Assembly: GCA_002243285.1 (NCBI GenBank)
Contig: CP022585.1
Span: 682,001-746,000, forward strand
Direction of reading: 5' to 3'
Length of the DNA: 64,000 nt
Source: Candidatus Fluviicola riflensis
GTDB taxonomy: Bacteria > Bacteroidota > Bacteroidia > Flavobacteriales_D > Crocinitomicaceae
Below, one piece after another: positions 1 through 7,484 of the stretch. The position numbers and the translations under genes were made by a program. Position 1 is the first letter of the stretch, and each line of letters begins with the position of its first letter. The notes below the pieces were generated by a model. That model saw only the letters and a program-made list of their open reading frames with translations, was not told where the DNA came from and searched no databases.

Positions 1-314
1 GGATTGCACTTAATCACAGATAAATCCGGAACATGAACACGGTAATAAACCGAGATCAACTGGTCGTTTTCAGCGAAGGCCGACTGCTGAAAAAAATCGG
101 TAAGGTAATACAAATCACCGGCTGTAATTTCAATTCCCAATTCCTCCTGAAATTCACGTTTGAGACAATCGATGATTCCTTCGCCCCATTTCAAACCGCC
201 GCCAGGAAACTTGGTATAAGCGTATCCATTCCGACGTTCATCGGCCAGCAATACATCATTACGCTCATTGAAAAGCAAGCCGTAAACCCGCAGATTGAAT
301 TGTTTGACAGACAT
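1..314 (-). CDS. NUDIX hydrolase (3' end outside window)
   Basis: The reading frame opens with ATG at 314 and runs off the left edge, giving about 104 residues. It contains a complete NUDIX box of the form G-x5-E-x7-R-E-F-Q-E-E-L-G-I (beginning GGGLKWGEG), the Mg2+-binding loop of hydrolases that split nucleoside diphosphates linked to another moiety. The protein starts MSVKQFNLRVYGLL, typical of small ADP-ribose/nucleotide NUDIX enzymes. The exact substrate cannot be read from the sequence. It starts 6 nt after the stop of the MazG-like gene and is probably co-transcribed with it. The NUDIX call is firm; the substrate is unknown. Confidence 0.85.
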   Translation of the reverse strand, partial: MSVKQFNLRVYGLLFNERNDVLLADERRNGYAYTKFPGGGLKWGEGIIDCLKREFQEELGIEITAGDLYYLTDFFQQSAFAENDQLISVYYRVHVPDLSVIKCN

Positions 315-320
315 TCGAAA

Positions 321-713
321 TTATTGTTCCAGGATAGCCGTAATGTTTGGCTTAAAGTACAATTCCGACTTCAATACTTTTCCATCTTCGCGGTAAATCG
401 GCTGGCCGTTTGCATCCAGTTTACTCATGTTCGAGCGTTGAATTTCCTGGAATACTTCGGCGATTTTGTGCTGTAATCCGTGTTTCAAAATGGTTCCGCA
501 CAAAATATACAACTGATCACCCAACGCATCGGCAATTTCAACTAAATCACCACGCTGCGCCGCTTCGAGGTATTCTTCGTTTTCTTCCTTCATCAGGTTG
601 AAACGCAGGGCTACTTCAGCCTCAGTTAACTGAGCGGTCGGTTCGTAATTATTGGAGATATTGAATGCATTGTGAAATGCTTCCACGGCTTGAATGGTTT
701 CCTGAAGTGTCAT
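321..713 (-). CDS. MazG-like nucleoside triphosphate pyrophosphohydrolase
   Basis: A 130-residue all-alpha NTP pyrophosphohydrolase of the MazG/phosphoribosyl-ATP pyrophosphohydrolase superfamily. The metal-binding signature is visible as KEENEEYLEA followed by EIADALGD (EExxE...ExxD). Such enzymes hydrolyse NTPs or dNTPs to NMP and PPi. The frame is open for 28 more codons upstream. The start is placed at ATG 713 because a TAnnTTTG promoter element lies at 736-729 inside the longer version, and the family-like sequence begins at MTLQETIQAV. Together with the adjacent NUDIX gene it forms a likely nucleotide-sanitation operon. Confidence 0.85.
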   Translation of the reverse strand: MTLQETIQAVEAFHNAFNISNNYEPTAQLTEAEVALRFNLMKEENEEYLEAAQRGDLVEIADALGDQLYILCGTILKHGLQHKIAEVFQEIQRSNMSKLDANGQPIYREDGKVLKSELYFKPNITAILEQ

Positions 714-728
714 GTGTTGTTGTTTTGA

Positions 729-736
729 CAAAAGTA
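729..736 (-). promoter_or_regulatory. -7 promoter element (TACTTTTG) of the MazG/NUDIX pair
   Basis: Read on the minus strand this is TACTTTTG, matching the Bacteroidota -7 consensus TAnnTTTG. It lies 15 nt before ATG 713, giving a short 5' UTR and supporting that start. Confidence 0.5.
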
Positions 737-807
737 AGATTTTTAGTGTTGTGATGTAGGCTAGGGACGCATCAGAATCTCCACATAACAGTATCAAAAT
801 CTAAGGA

Positions 808-840
808 CAAAAAAGTAAGCTCGGGACGCATCCCGAGCTA
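808..840 (-). terminator. Palindromic terminator after the phosphate transporter gene
   Basis: Arms AGCTCGGGA and TCCCGAGCT (818-826 and 831-839) pair perfectly around the loop CGCA. On the minus strand the hairpin is followed within 3 nt by six T (809-814). It sits 35 nt downstream of the pit stop codon. A partial second copy of GGGACGCATC lies at about 758-772. Confidence 0.65.
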
Positions 841-874
841 TACACAACAATCTAAAATATAATATGAAATAGTT

Positions 875-2488
875 CTATGACTTAAAGAACAAACAAATGT
901 AATACACACCTGCAGCCAATACAGCCGATACCGGAATTGTAAGGATCCATGCCCAAAGTAGGTTGATCGTTACACCCCAGCGAACCGCGCTTAAACGTTT
1001 GGTTGCCCCAACCCCGATAATGGAGCCGGTAATGGTATGCGTAGTAGAAACCGGAATACCGAATTGCGATACGGTAAACAACGTTAACGCACCTGCTGTT
1101 TCTGCACAAACACCTTCCAGCGGAGTTACCTTGGTGATCTTGGTTCCCATTGTTTTCACAATTTTCCATCCTCCCATCAAGGTTCCCAAACCGATCATCA
1201 AATAACACATAAAGGCAATCCAGCCCGGCATGGTGTCACTGTTGACTTTGGTCTCCATTTTGTAACCGCTGAGCAACTCACCTGAATTTTCGTCCACGTA
1301 GTCAGCAAAGAAACCTGCATTCGTGTATTCGCGATTAACCTCTTTTTTGCTAAAAATCAGTTCCTCGGTTTTGTAATCATGCACTTCTTTTCCTTTGGTA
1401 TATACCAAAAGTGGTTTCAATTCATTACTTGCAGTTTTAAAATCAGCTTTATCCTCTTTCAATGACAGCAAAAATGGATTTTTAGGATCTGCTTTCGGGT
1501 TCAATTTCTCGTCTTCAAACAAGGTCTCGTCAGCTGTCATGTCAATGATGTCTTTCCCATCCTGGTAAATAACATGCCCGTTAACTTCGGTTTTCTTCGG
1601 AGAGAATTTCTTGGTTTTCCCCGTATCGTCCTTGTACTTGATTTGCACCACTTCGGCTACCGTAAGGTAAGACGGCAGTGTATCATTGACTTCACCGTTT
1701 CGGATAGCATTGGAGTAAACGATCAGTGCGGCGCAGATAATACCCATTACTTTTTGCGAATCGGCACCACCATGACCCAATGAAAAGGCTGCTGAAGACA
1801 ACAATTGCAAACGTTTGTACATGGTCGATTCTTTCATAGCCGACTGGCGCTTGCCGTAAAATATCTGGTAACCGGTGTAGGTTAGCAAGAAAACACCCAG
1901 GGTTCCTGCGATGATCCAGATCATGATCGGTTTCAAATCGATGAAATCTTTGTAGTACCAGGATGCCCAAACTGTTAAAGCTGAAAGTCCGGTTGCCCAG
2001 ATCATCTTCTTAATAAATACGCGTTGAACGGTCACCAATGCGATAATAAAGGCTATGAAACCACCAATGAGCGGCGCTAAGAAGATAAACAACAAAGGCT
2101 TGATAATTTCCTCCATTTTCAACACATCAAAACCTGCATGTGCAACTGCTGCGCCGGCAAATCCTCCAATGAGGGTATGTGAAGAAGAAGAAGGTAATCC
2201 CAGGTACCACGTGAACAGGTTCCAGGCAGTTGCGGCGATCAATCCGGCCAGAATCACCCAAAGGTCAATCACAGAATTGTCTACCGTTTTTGCCACCGTA
2301 TTTCCAACACTCATATCAAACACCCAAAATGCGGCTACGTTGAACACTGCTGCCCAAACTACCGCCTGAAACGGGGTTAATACTTTGGTGGAAACTACCG
2401 TTGCAATAGAGTTTGCCGCGTCATGAAAACCATTTACCAGGTCAAACAACAAGGCAATGATGATGATAACGATTAATAACGTAAACAT
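875..2488 (-). CDS. pit: PiT family inorganic phosphate transporter
   Basis: A multi-pass inner-membrane carrier importing phosphate with a cation (PHO4/PiT family). Both inverted-repeat halves are visible: the N-terminal signature GFHDAANSIATVVSTK, and a second near residues 455-490 with GVCAETAG and the GIPVSTTHTITGS stretch. Between the halves, at about residues 275-419, sits a hydrophilic insert of some 145 residues rich in Lys, Asp and Glu, much larger than in the E. coli-type protein. The gene starts 24 nt after the DUF47 gene, the usual PiT partner. Family is certain; the insert's role is unknown. Confidence 0.93.
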   Translation of the reverse strand: MFTLLIVIIIIALLFDLVNGFHDAANSIATVVSTKVLTPFQAVVWAAVFNVAAFWVFDMSVGNTVAKTVDNSVIDLWVILAGLIAATAWNLFTWYLGLPSSSSHTLIGGFAGAAVAHAGFDVLKMEEIIKPLLFIFLAPLIGGFIAFIIALVTVQRVFIKKMIWATGLSALTVWASWYYKDFIDLKPIMIWIIAGTLGVFLLTYTGYQIFYGKRQSAMKESTMYKRLQLLSSAAFSLGHGGADSQKVMGIICAALIVYSNAIRNGEVNDTLPSYLTVAEVVQIKYKDDTGKTKKFSPKKTEVNGHVIYQDGKDIIDMTADETLFEDEKLNPKADPKNPFLLSLKEDKADFKTASNELKPLLVYTKGKEVHDYKTEELIFSKKEVNREYTNAGFFADYVDENSGELLSGYKMETKVNSDTMPGWIAFMCYLMIGLGTLMGGWKIVKTMGTKITKVTPLEGVCAETAGALTLFTVSQFGIPVSTTHTITGSIIGVGATKRLSAVRWGVTINLLWAWILTIPVSAVLAAGVYYICLFFKS

Positions 2489-2512
2489 ATCGATCTCGGT
2501 TATTAGCGTGAA

Positions 2513-3157
2513 TTATGCGTATTTAACTACGATTGATTCGATGACGTTACCCACATCTTCGCATTTGTCGGTAGCAACCTCCATAATCTGGTAGATTTCG
2601 CGTTTTTTGATGAGTTCTTTGGCGTCGATATCCGAATCGAATAACTTCTCAATGCTCAGGTCAAAAATATCATCAGCCTGGTTCTCGATTGAGTTGATCT
2701 TGATCACACATTCAATGATTTTTTGCGTGTTCTTCAGATTACGTAATTCCTTTACGGCTGCGTTCACTGCAAATACGGCTTCTTCAATCGCATCAGCCAT
2801 TTTCAGGATTCCCGAATCATTCGGATCAACTTTGTAGAAATTGATTTTCTTACCGGTGGCATAAATATGGTCGGCGATATCATCCAATGAGGTAGCTAAA
2901 GCGTGAATATCTTCACGATCAAATGGTGTAATGAAGTTTTTACCCAATTCCATAAAGATCTCATGTGTCAGATCATCATTCTGATGTTCCAGATCTTCCA
3001 TCTCTTTAATGATAACTGCGCGTTTGTTATAATCGGCCTCGTTGACACACAATACCAATTTCCCGGCAATTGCCTCCAGGTTTTGACTAGCTTGTTCAAA
3101 CAACGAGTAAAAAATTCTGTCTTTCGGTAAAAAGAACTTCAATAATCCTGATGCCAT
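2513..3157 (-). CDS. DUF47 family (PhoU-like) PiT accessory protein
   Basis: A 214-residue all-helical protein of the DUF47/YkaA family, related in fold to PhoU. Visible family traits are the N-terminal FLPKDRIFYSLFEQAS, repeated ExxD-type helices (DREDIHALATSLDDIADHIY) and VATDKCEDVGNVIE near the end. Members are encoded with PiT transporters and are thought to modulate them from the cytoplasmic face. It is first in the operon with pit, and a TAnnTTTG element lies 19 nt upstream. Confidence 0.9.
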   Translation of the reverse strand: MASGLLKFFLPKDRIFYSLFEQASQNLEAIAGKLVLCVNEADYNKRAVIIKEMEDLEHQNDDLTHEIFMELGKNFITPFDREDIHALATSLDDIADHIYATGKKINFYKVDPNDSGILKMADAIEEAVFAVNAAVKELRNLKNTQKIIECVIKINSIENQADDIFDLSIEKLFDSDIDAKELIKKREIYQIMEVATDKCEDVGNVIESIVVKYA

Positions 3158-3176
3158 AATCGTTAAATATTTGCAG

Positions 3177-3184
3177 CAAAGGTA
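3177..3184 (-). promoter_or_regulatory. -7 promoter element (TACCTTTG) of the DUF47-pit operon
   Basis: The minus strand reads TACCTTTG, a perfect TAnnTTTG, 19 nt before the DUF47 ATG. A GTTAAC site lies further upstream at about 3222-3227. Confidence 0.55.
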
Positions 3185-3317
3185 TCTCTTACATAGAACC
3201 GCATAACACTTCCTCCTATTGTTAACGAAAAGGTAAAGTTCGCTTATTACGAAGGTGGCTTACTGATCTTGAATTCCCGAATCTCTTTGGGAACAAGGGG
3301 TTTTGGAGAATGCAATA

Positions 3318-3489
3318 TTAACTTAATGTTAAGGATGAGATTCGGTCAGGATTTTTTAGGGGATAGCGCAGGATTTTTTTTGAGTTTTTAAGACCGAGTT
3401 CTAATGTAGCGGGGTCCAATATTAACCCAATGTTAATTATATTAACAAATAATTACCATGTTATTTCGTATTTGTTAATTCAGTGTTAA
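3318..3489. promoter_or_regulatory. Cluster of TTAAC/GTTAA sites upstream of the porin
   Basis: The 375-bp gap 3158-3532 has no gene but holds repeated short sites. TTAAC-N5-GTTAA occurs at 3318-3332 and 3422-3436, GTTAA-N5-TTAAC at 3432-3446, and a variant TTAAT-N5-GTTAA at 3475-3489. The half-sites at 3422, 3432 and 3442 are spaced 10 bp apart. The last site also reads as an 11-bp direct repeat, TGTTAA-N5-TGTTAA (3473-3489), placed where the -33 element of the porin promoter would be. That geometry resembles PhoB-type boxes. Binding by the PhoB-like regulator at 4829 is an inference. Confidence 0.45.
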
Positions 3490-3495
3490 GTGATC

Positions 3496-3503
3496 TACTT
3501 TCG
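3496..3503 (+). promoter_or_regulatory. Putative -7 element (TACTTTCG) of the porin gene
   Basis: TACTTTCG differs from TAnnTTTG by one base and lies 29 nt before the porin ATG. Similar TATTTTCG boxes precede the response regulator gene (minus strand 5546-5539) and the histidine kinase gene (42537-42544), so this may be a tolerated -7 variant. Confidence 0.4.
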
Positions 3504-3532
3504 CAGCGAATTAATCTTAAAACGGAATAAAA

Positions 3533-4756
3533 ATGTTTGTAGTTCAACTCAAACCGGTTGCTTGTATTACAGGGCTATTAGTTGTAAGTACTATCGGATT
3601 TTCTCAGCAAAAACCTGATTCGGTGCAAAGTATCAAACCGGCAACCACGTCTTCCAAATGGTATGATCAGTTTGCGATAAGAGGTTATATGCAAGTGCGT
3701 TACAATCGCTTGCTTGAAACTAATGAAAAGTTGAAATGCGAACAGTGCGATAAGTCGTGGGGTGAAGACGGAGGTTTCTTTATTCGCCGAATGCGCTTGA
3801 TTTTTTACGGTCAGGTTTCCGAGCGCGTGTATTTCTATGTTCAACCTGATTTTGCATCATCAACCGGAACGACAAACCACATTGTTCAATTACGTGACGC
3901 TTATGTTGATTTAGGGTTGGATAAACAGAACCAGTTTCGTTTTCGATTGGGACAAAGCAAAGTTCCCTATGGATTTGAAAACATGCAATCCAGTCAAAAC
4001 AGGTTGCCGCTGGATCGAAATGATCCGTTGAACAGTGCGCTCTCCAACGAGCGTGATTTGGGAGTGTTTTTCTATTGGGCGCCACCGAAAACCCGTAAGT
4101 TGTTTAGTGACCTGGTGAAGGACGGATTAAAAGGTTCGGGAGACTACGGCGTATTTGCGTTGGGTACTTACAATGGTCAAACAGCAAATCAGTCAGAAAA
4201 AAACAACAAATTACATGTGGTCAGTCGCTTGTCTTATCCTTTTGAAATCAAGAATCAGGTAATTGAAGCAGGTGTACAGGCTTACACTGGTAAATTTGTG
4301 TTGTTAAATACAAGTCCGGGTGTAAAACGCACGGTCGATTCCGAATACCTTGATCAACGTGTGGGAGCATCCTTCATTCTTTACCCGAAACCATTTGGTA
4401 TCCAGGCGGAGTACAATGTGGGACAGGGGCCTGAGTTTAATAAACAAACCGATTCTATCGAAGTGCGTAATTTATCAGGAGGTTATATTACAGCTTCGTA
4501 TCAGTTGAAATTGGGGAAACAATTATTGATCCCGTTTGTGCGCGGTCAGTATTACGAAGGTGGAAAAAAACATGAATTAGATGCTCGCAGCTACCGTGTA
4601 ACGGAATATGAAATAGGATTTGAATGGCAGCCTCACAAGAACTTTGAACTGGTGGCCATGTATACCATTTCAAGTAGACGTTTTGAGGATTATGTAAAAC
4701 AAGACAATCTTCAAACCGGACGACTCCTTCGAATACAGGCACAATTGAATTTCTAA
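3533..4756 (+). CDS. Phosphate-selective porin O/P family protein
   Basis: A 407-residue outer-membrane beta-barrel. An N-terminal hydrophobic stretch resembling a signal peptide ends near GFSQQ. The body has alternating aromatic strands, GGFFIRRMRLIFYGQV and FRLGQSKVPYGFENMQ, typical of the OprO/OprP family, and ends in an amphipathic strand with terminal Phe (IQAQLNF). By family it would let phosphate or other anions cross the outer membrane, which fits its position between the PiT operon and a PhoB-like regulator. Substrate specificity is inferred from family and context. Confidence 0.82.
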   Translation: MFVVQLKPVACITGLLVVSTIGFSQQKPDSVQSIKPATTSSKWYDQFAIRGYMQVRYNRLLETNEKLKCEQCDKSWGEDGGFFIRRMRLIFYGQVSERVYFYVQPDFASSTGTTNHIVQLRDAYVDLGLDKQNQFRFRLGQSKVPYGFENMQSSQNRLPLDRNDPLNSALSNERDLGVFFYWAPPKTRKLFSDLVKDGLKGSGDYGVFALGTYNGQTANQSEKNNKLHVVSRLSYPFEIKNQVIEAGVQAYTGKFVLLNTSPGVKRTVDSEYLDQRVGASFILYPKPFGIQAEYNVGQGPEFNKQTDSIEVRNLSGGYITASYQLKLGKQLLIPFVRGQYYEGGKKHELDARSYRVTEYEIGFEWQPHKNFELVAMYTISSRRFEDYVKQDNLQTGRLLRIQAQLNF

Positions 4757-4782
4757 GTTAAAATCGATATAAGTATTATAAT

Positions 4783-4809
4783 AGGGTTGGATGATTCCAG
4801 CCCTTTTTT
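4783..4809 (+). terminator. Intrinsic terminator after the porin gene
   Basis: GGGTTGG (4784-4790) pairs with CCAGCCC (4797-4803) with one G-U pair around a 6-nt loop, followed by six T. It starts 27 nt after the porin stop codon. Confidence 0.75.
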
Positions 4810-4828
4810 GCGATTGAACCAAGGGTAA

Positions 4829-5500
4829 TCAATCGATGATTTTAAACTTATAACCGATTCCTTTTACTGTTTGAATGTGGCCATCACCAATCTTCTCACG
4901 CAACTTACGCACATGAACATCAATGGTACGATCACCCACCACAATATCGGTTCCCCAAACTTTTTCGAGAATATAATCGCGTTCAAATACTACATCGGGT
5001 CGGGAAGCCAGTAAAGCCAGCAACTCAAATTCTTTCTTTGGAAGGTGAATTGCATTGCCATCTTTATATATAAGGTACTTTTCGCGATCAATAATCAATT
5101 CATTGCCCATTGCCGGCTTCGTGGCAGCCGTTTCTTTCCGGCGCATCAGCGCATTGATCCGGCTCACGAGTACGCGCGGTTTGATCGGTTTGGATATATA
5201 ATCATCGGCCCCGGCATCCAAACCGGCTATTTGACTATAATCTTCATTGCGTGCCGTGAGGAAACAAATCAGTACTTGTTCCAGTCCGGGAGTTTTACGC
5301 AAAGTTTCACATACTTCTACACCGTCCATTCCCGGCATCATGACATCAAGAATCACCAGAGCCGGTAATTCGTCTTTACAGATCTGAATTCCTTCTTGCC
5401 CATTAGGTGCGCAAAAGACCGTGAAACCTTCTTTTACCAAATTGTAACTGAGAATATCACGGATATCTTCCTCGTCATCTATGATTACTATTTTGTCCAT
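4829..5500 (-). CDS. OmpR/PhoB family response regulator
   Basis: A 223-residue two-domain DNA-binding response regulator. The receiver domain (about 1-120) has the acidic pocket D8/D9, phosphoacceptor D52 in LVILDVMMPGMDG, and the conserved Lys in ISKPIKPR. The winged-helix effector (about 130-222) has ELLALLASRPDVVF and RTIDVHVRKLREKIG, ending VKGIGYKF. The sequence style and phosphate neighbours suggest a PhoB-like role, but no kinase lies beside it. It converges on the porin gene. A TATTTTCG box lies at 5546-5539 on the same strand. Confidence 0.9.
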   Translation of the reverse strand: MDKIVIIDDEEDIRDILSYNLVKEGFTVFCAPNGQEGIQICKDELPALVILDVMMPGMDGVEVCETLRKTPGLEQVLICFLTARNEDYSQIAGLDAGADDYISKPIKPRVLVSRINALMRRKETAATKPAMGNELIIDREKYLIYKDGNAIHLPKKEFELLALLASRPDVVFERDYILEKVWGTDIVVGDRTIDVHVRKLREKIGDGHIQTVKGIGYKFKIID

Positions 5501-5765
5501 GGGCGCTATATTCTCTTTTTTATGGGAAATTCTTGATACGAAAATACCGATTATATTGGAATCTTAAAAGTCTCTTTTATTCAAACTCTTGAACTGGAAG
5601 AACGGTCGAAAACCATTTTAAATACGCCTTATCGTTAATATTCTGTGTTTAATTGTTATTAATCCGTAATTAACAAACGTTTTCAAACAGCCAATTCTTC
5701 CAATCCTGATAATGTGAAGGAATGTTAAGACTAGAAAAAACTATTGTACAAAAGAATCTTTCGCT

Positions 5766-5849
5766 TACCTTTGTCCCTAGTAGTAGTAGGTTAGGTTGAT
5801 TAGTGTGATAAGAGTTTAGGACGCCCGTTCTAAACTCTTATCTATTTTA
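5766..5849 (+). promoter_or_regulatory. TACCTTTG promoter followed by a strong hairpin (possible small RNA or 5' leader)
   Basis: The gap 5501-5926 lacks a clear gene. TTG at 5744-5746, 19 nt, then TACCTTTG (5766-5773) make a convincing Bacteroidota promoter. About 30 nt later GATAAGAGTTTAG (5807-5819) and CTAAACTCTTATC (5830-5842) form a perfect 13-bp stem, extendable to 16 bp with one G-U pair and a GCCC loop, followed by TATTTTA. It may be a roughly 65-nt RNA ending in a terminator, or a structured 5' leader of the regulator at 5927. A 17-codon ORF (5849-5902) follows the hairpin and may be chance. A second small inverted repeat (CTTGCC/GGCAAG, 5903-5923) sits directly before the regulator's ATG. 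Confidence 0.45.
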
Positions 5850-5926
5850 TGGAGTTTCTGTTCTGTGTTAACCTCACTTTTTCAAATCGTTTTTCTTTGT
5901 AACTTGCCACCACTATAGGCAAGATT

Positions 5927-6616
5927 ATGGCGTCAAAAGCAAAAATTCTTCTCGTTGAAGACGATACCAATTTAGGGTTTGTAATTGCAGATCAATTGAA
6001 ATCAGAAGGTTACCAGGTGGTTCTTTGTTCCAACGGCCAGGAAGGCCACATCCGGTTTACCGAAGACACCTACCATTTGTGCATTTTTGATGTCATGATG
6101 CCGAAGAAAGACGGGTTTACGCTGGCGCGTGAAATTCGTAAGATCAACACCGAAACGCCAATCCTGTTTCTCACGGCTAAATCAATGACCGAAGATAAAG
6201 TAGAAGGTTTTAATGCCGGCGGTGATGATTACCTGACGAAACCGTTTTCGTTTGACGAACTCTCAGTGCGTGTGAAAGCCTTGCTCAAACGGGTTAATAT
6301 TCACGAAGATACCGAAGATAAAGTAATTCAATTGGCTGGTTATGTGTTCGATACCGAAAACTTTACACTGAAGCATCCTCAGTTTGAGAAAACCCTGACC
6401 AAAAAAGAAGCAATGGTGTTAAAGCTATTGTGCCAGTTTAAGAACCAGGTACTACCGCGTGAGACCATTCTGACAGCAGTTTGGGGGCAGGACGATTATT
6501 TTGCCGGAAGAAGTATGGACGTTTTCATCACTAAATTGCGCAAGTATCTCAGCCACGATGATGCGATTTCTATTGCAAACATTCATGGAATCGGGTTTAA
6601 ACTTGAAGTGAATTAA
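5927..6616 (+). CDS. OmpR family response regulator (second)
   Basis: A 229-residue response regulator with receiver domain (acidic D12/D13, phosphoacceptor D55 in CIFDVMMPKKDG, Lys in LTKPFSFDEL) and a C-terminal winged helix (about 135-228: LTKKEAMVLKLL, RSMDVFITKLRKYL, IANIHGIGFKLEV). It belongs to the RprY-like class common in Bacteroidota. No sensor kinase is adjacent. Its regulon cannot be read from the sequence. Two inverted repeats lie in the upstream region and may affect its expression. Confidence 0.9.
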   Translation: MASKAKILLVEDDTNLGFVIADQLKSEGYQVVLCSNGQEGHIRFTEDTYHLCIFDVMMPKKDGFTLAREIRKINTETPILFLTAKSMTEDKVEGFNAGGDDYLTKPFSFDELSVRVKALLKRVNIHEDTEDKVIQLAGYVFDTENFTLKHPQFEKTLTKKEAMVLKLLCQFKNQVLPRETILTAVWGQDDYFAGRSMDVFITKLRKYLSHDDAISIANIHGIGFKLEVN

Positions 6617-6672
6617 GCCTAATTCTCGCAGCGACTGTTGAAGGAAGTCTACTGTGGAAACCTTCAAAAAAG

Positions 6673-6680
6673 TATCTTTG
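6673..6680 (+). promoter_or_regulatory. -7 element (TATCTTTG) of tsaB
   Basis: A perfect TAnnTTTG box ends 7 nt before the tsaB ATG at 6688. With the usual spacing, transcription would begin at or next to the start codon, implying a leaderless mRNA. Confidence 0.55.
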
Positions 6681-6687
6681 TCCTACT

Positions 6688-7362
6688 ATGAGTTGGATCT
6701 TACACCTTGAAACGGCAACGAAAGTCTGTTCTGTAGCGCTTTCCTCGAATGGCGAATTACGTCAGTTGGAAGAAATTGCCGATGACCAGTATGCACATGG
6801 TGAACAGCTCACGTTACTCATTGAAAAAGTGTTGAAGAATGCGGCAATTACTCCGCGTGATCTGGCTGCTGTGAGCGTTTCCTCCGGACCCGGATCGTAT
6901 ACCGGATTGCGCATCGGCGTTTCTACCGCGAAAGGTTTGTGTTACGCATTGGGAATTCCGCTGATTGCAATCGATTCGCTGAGTTCAATGGCAGCTTTGG
7001 CACATGAAAAATACCTGCAGCAAACACTTTGTCCAATGATCGATGCCCGGCGAATGGAAGTCTATTGCACCATTTTTGCAACTGATGGTTCTGTTCTGAA
7101 ACCGATGAGCGCTGATGTGCTGAATGAAAATAGTTATACTGATTTTGAACCCTTTGTTTTCTTCGGTGACGGCGCTCCTAAAATGGCCGATCTTTGGAAA
7201 GCCAAAAACGCGATTTTTGATTCCGGACTGCGTTGTTCTGCTTCCGGACAAACAACAATGGCGTTTGAGAAATTCAATAAAAACGAATTTGAAGATGTGG
7301 CATATTTCGAGCCGCTGTATTTAAAAGAGTTTGTAGGAACAGTGAAGAAACAGGTGGAATGA
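6688..7362 (+). CDS. tsaB: tRNA threonylcarbamoyladenosine biosynthesis protein TsaB
   Basis: A 224-residue ASKHA-fold protein. The family start MSWILHLETATKVCSVALS and the signature SVSSGPGSYTGLRIGVSTAKGL are clear. TsaB is the non-catalytic partner of TsaD in making the universal t6A37 modification of ANN-decoding tRNAs. Length is normal for the family. It stands alone here, without tsaD, tsaE or rimI, and has its own promoter. Confidence 0.95.
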   Translation: MSWILHLETATKVCSVALSSNGELRQLEEIADDQYAHGEQLTLLIEKVLKNAAITPRDLAAVSVSSGPGSYTGLRIGVSTAKGLCYALGIPLIAIDSLSSMAALAHEKYLQQTLCPMIDARRMEVYCTIFATDGSVLKPMSADVLNENSYTDFEPFVFFGDGAPKMADLWKAKNAIFDSGLRCSASGQTTMAFEKFNKNEFEDVAYFEPLYLKEFVGTVKKQVE

Positions 7363-7423
7363 TTTCATGTTCCTGATTATTACAAAGATAGGTATTTCCA
7401 GATCGTTTTTGAGAATTTTTGAT

Positions 7424-7484
7424 GTTCGTAATATTGCGAAATCACGTTCATTTATTTGACATGCCAATTTGCAATATTACGAAC
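7424..7484. repeat. CGTAATATTGC inverted repeat, copy 1
   Basis: GTTCGTAATATTGC-GAAAT (7424-7442) is mirrored by ATTTGCAATATTACGAAC (7467-7484). The core CGTAATATTGCAAAT recurs in the inverted repeat at 31408-31467. The right arm overlaps the end of the fsr gene, supplying its last Ser codon and TAA stop. Confidence 0.65.

Noticed and set aside
33..476. 147-codon plus-strand ORF at the left edge
   Set aside because: It is antisense to the NUDIX gene (complete NUDIX box on the minus strand) and the MazG-like gene, and has no recognisable motif of its own.
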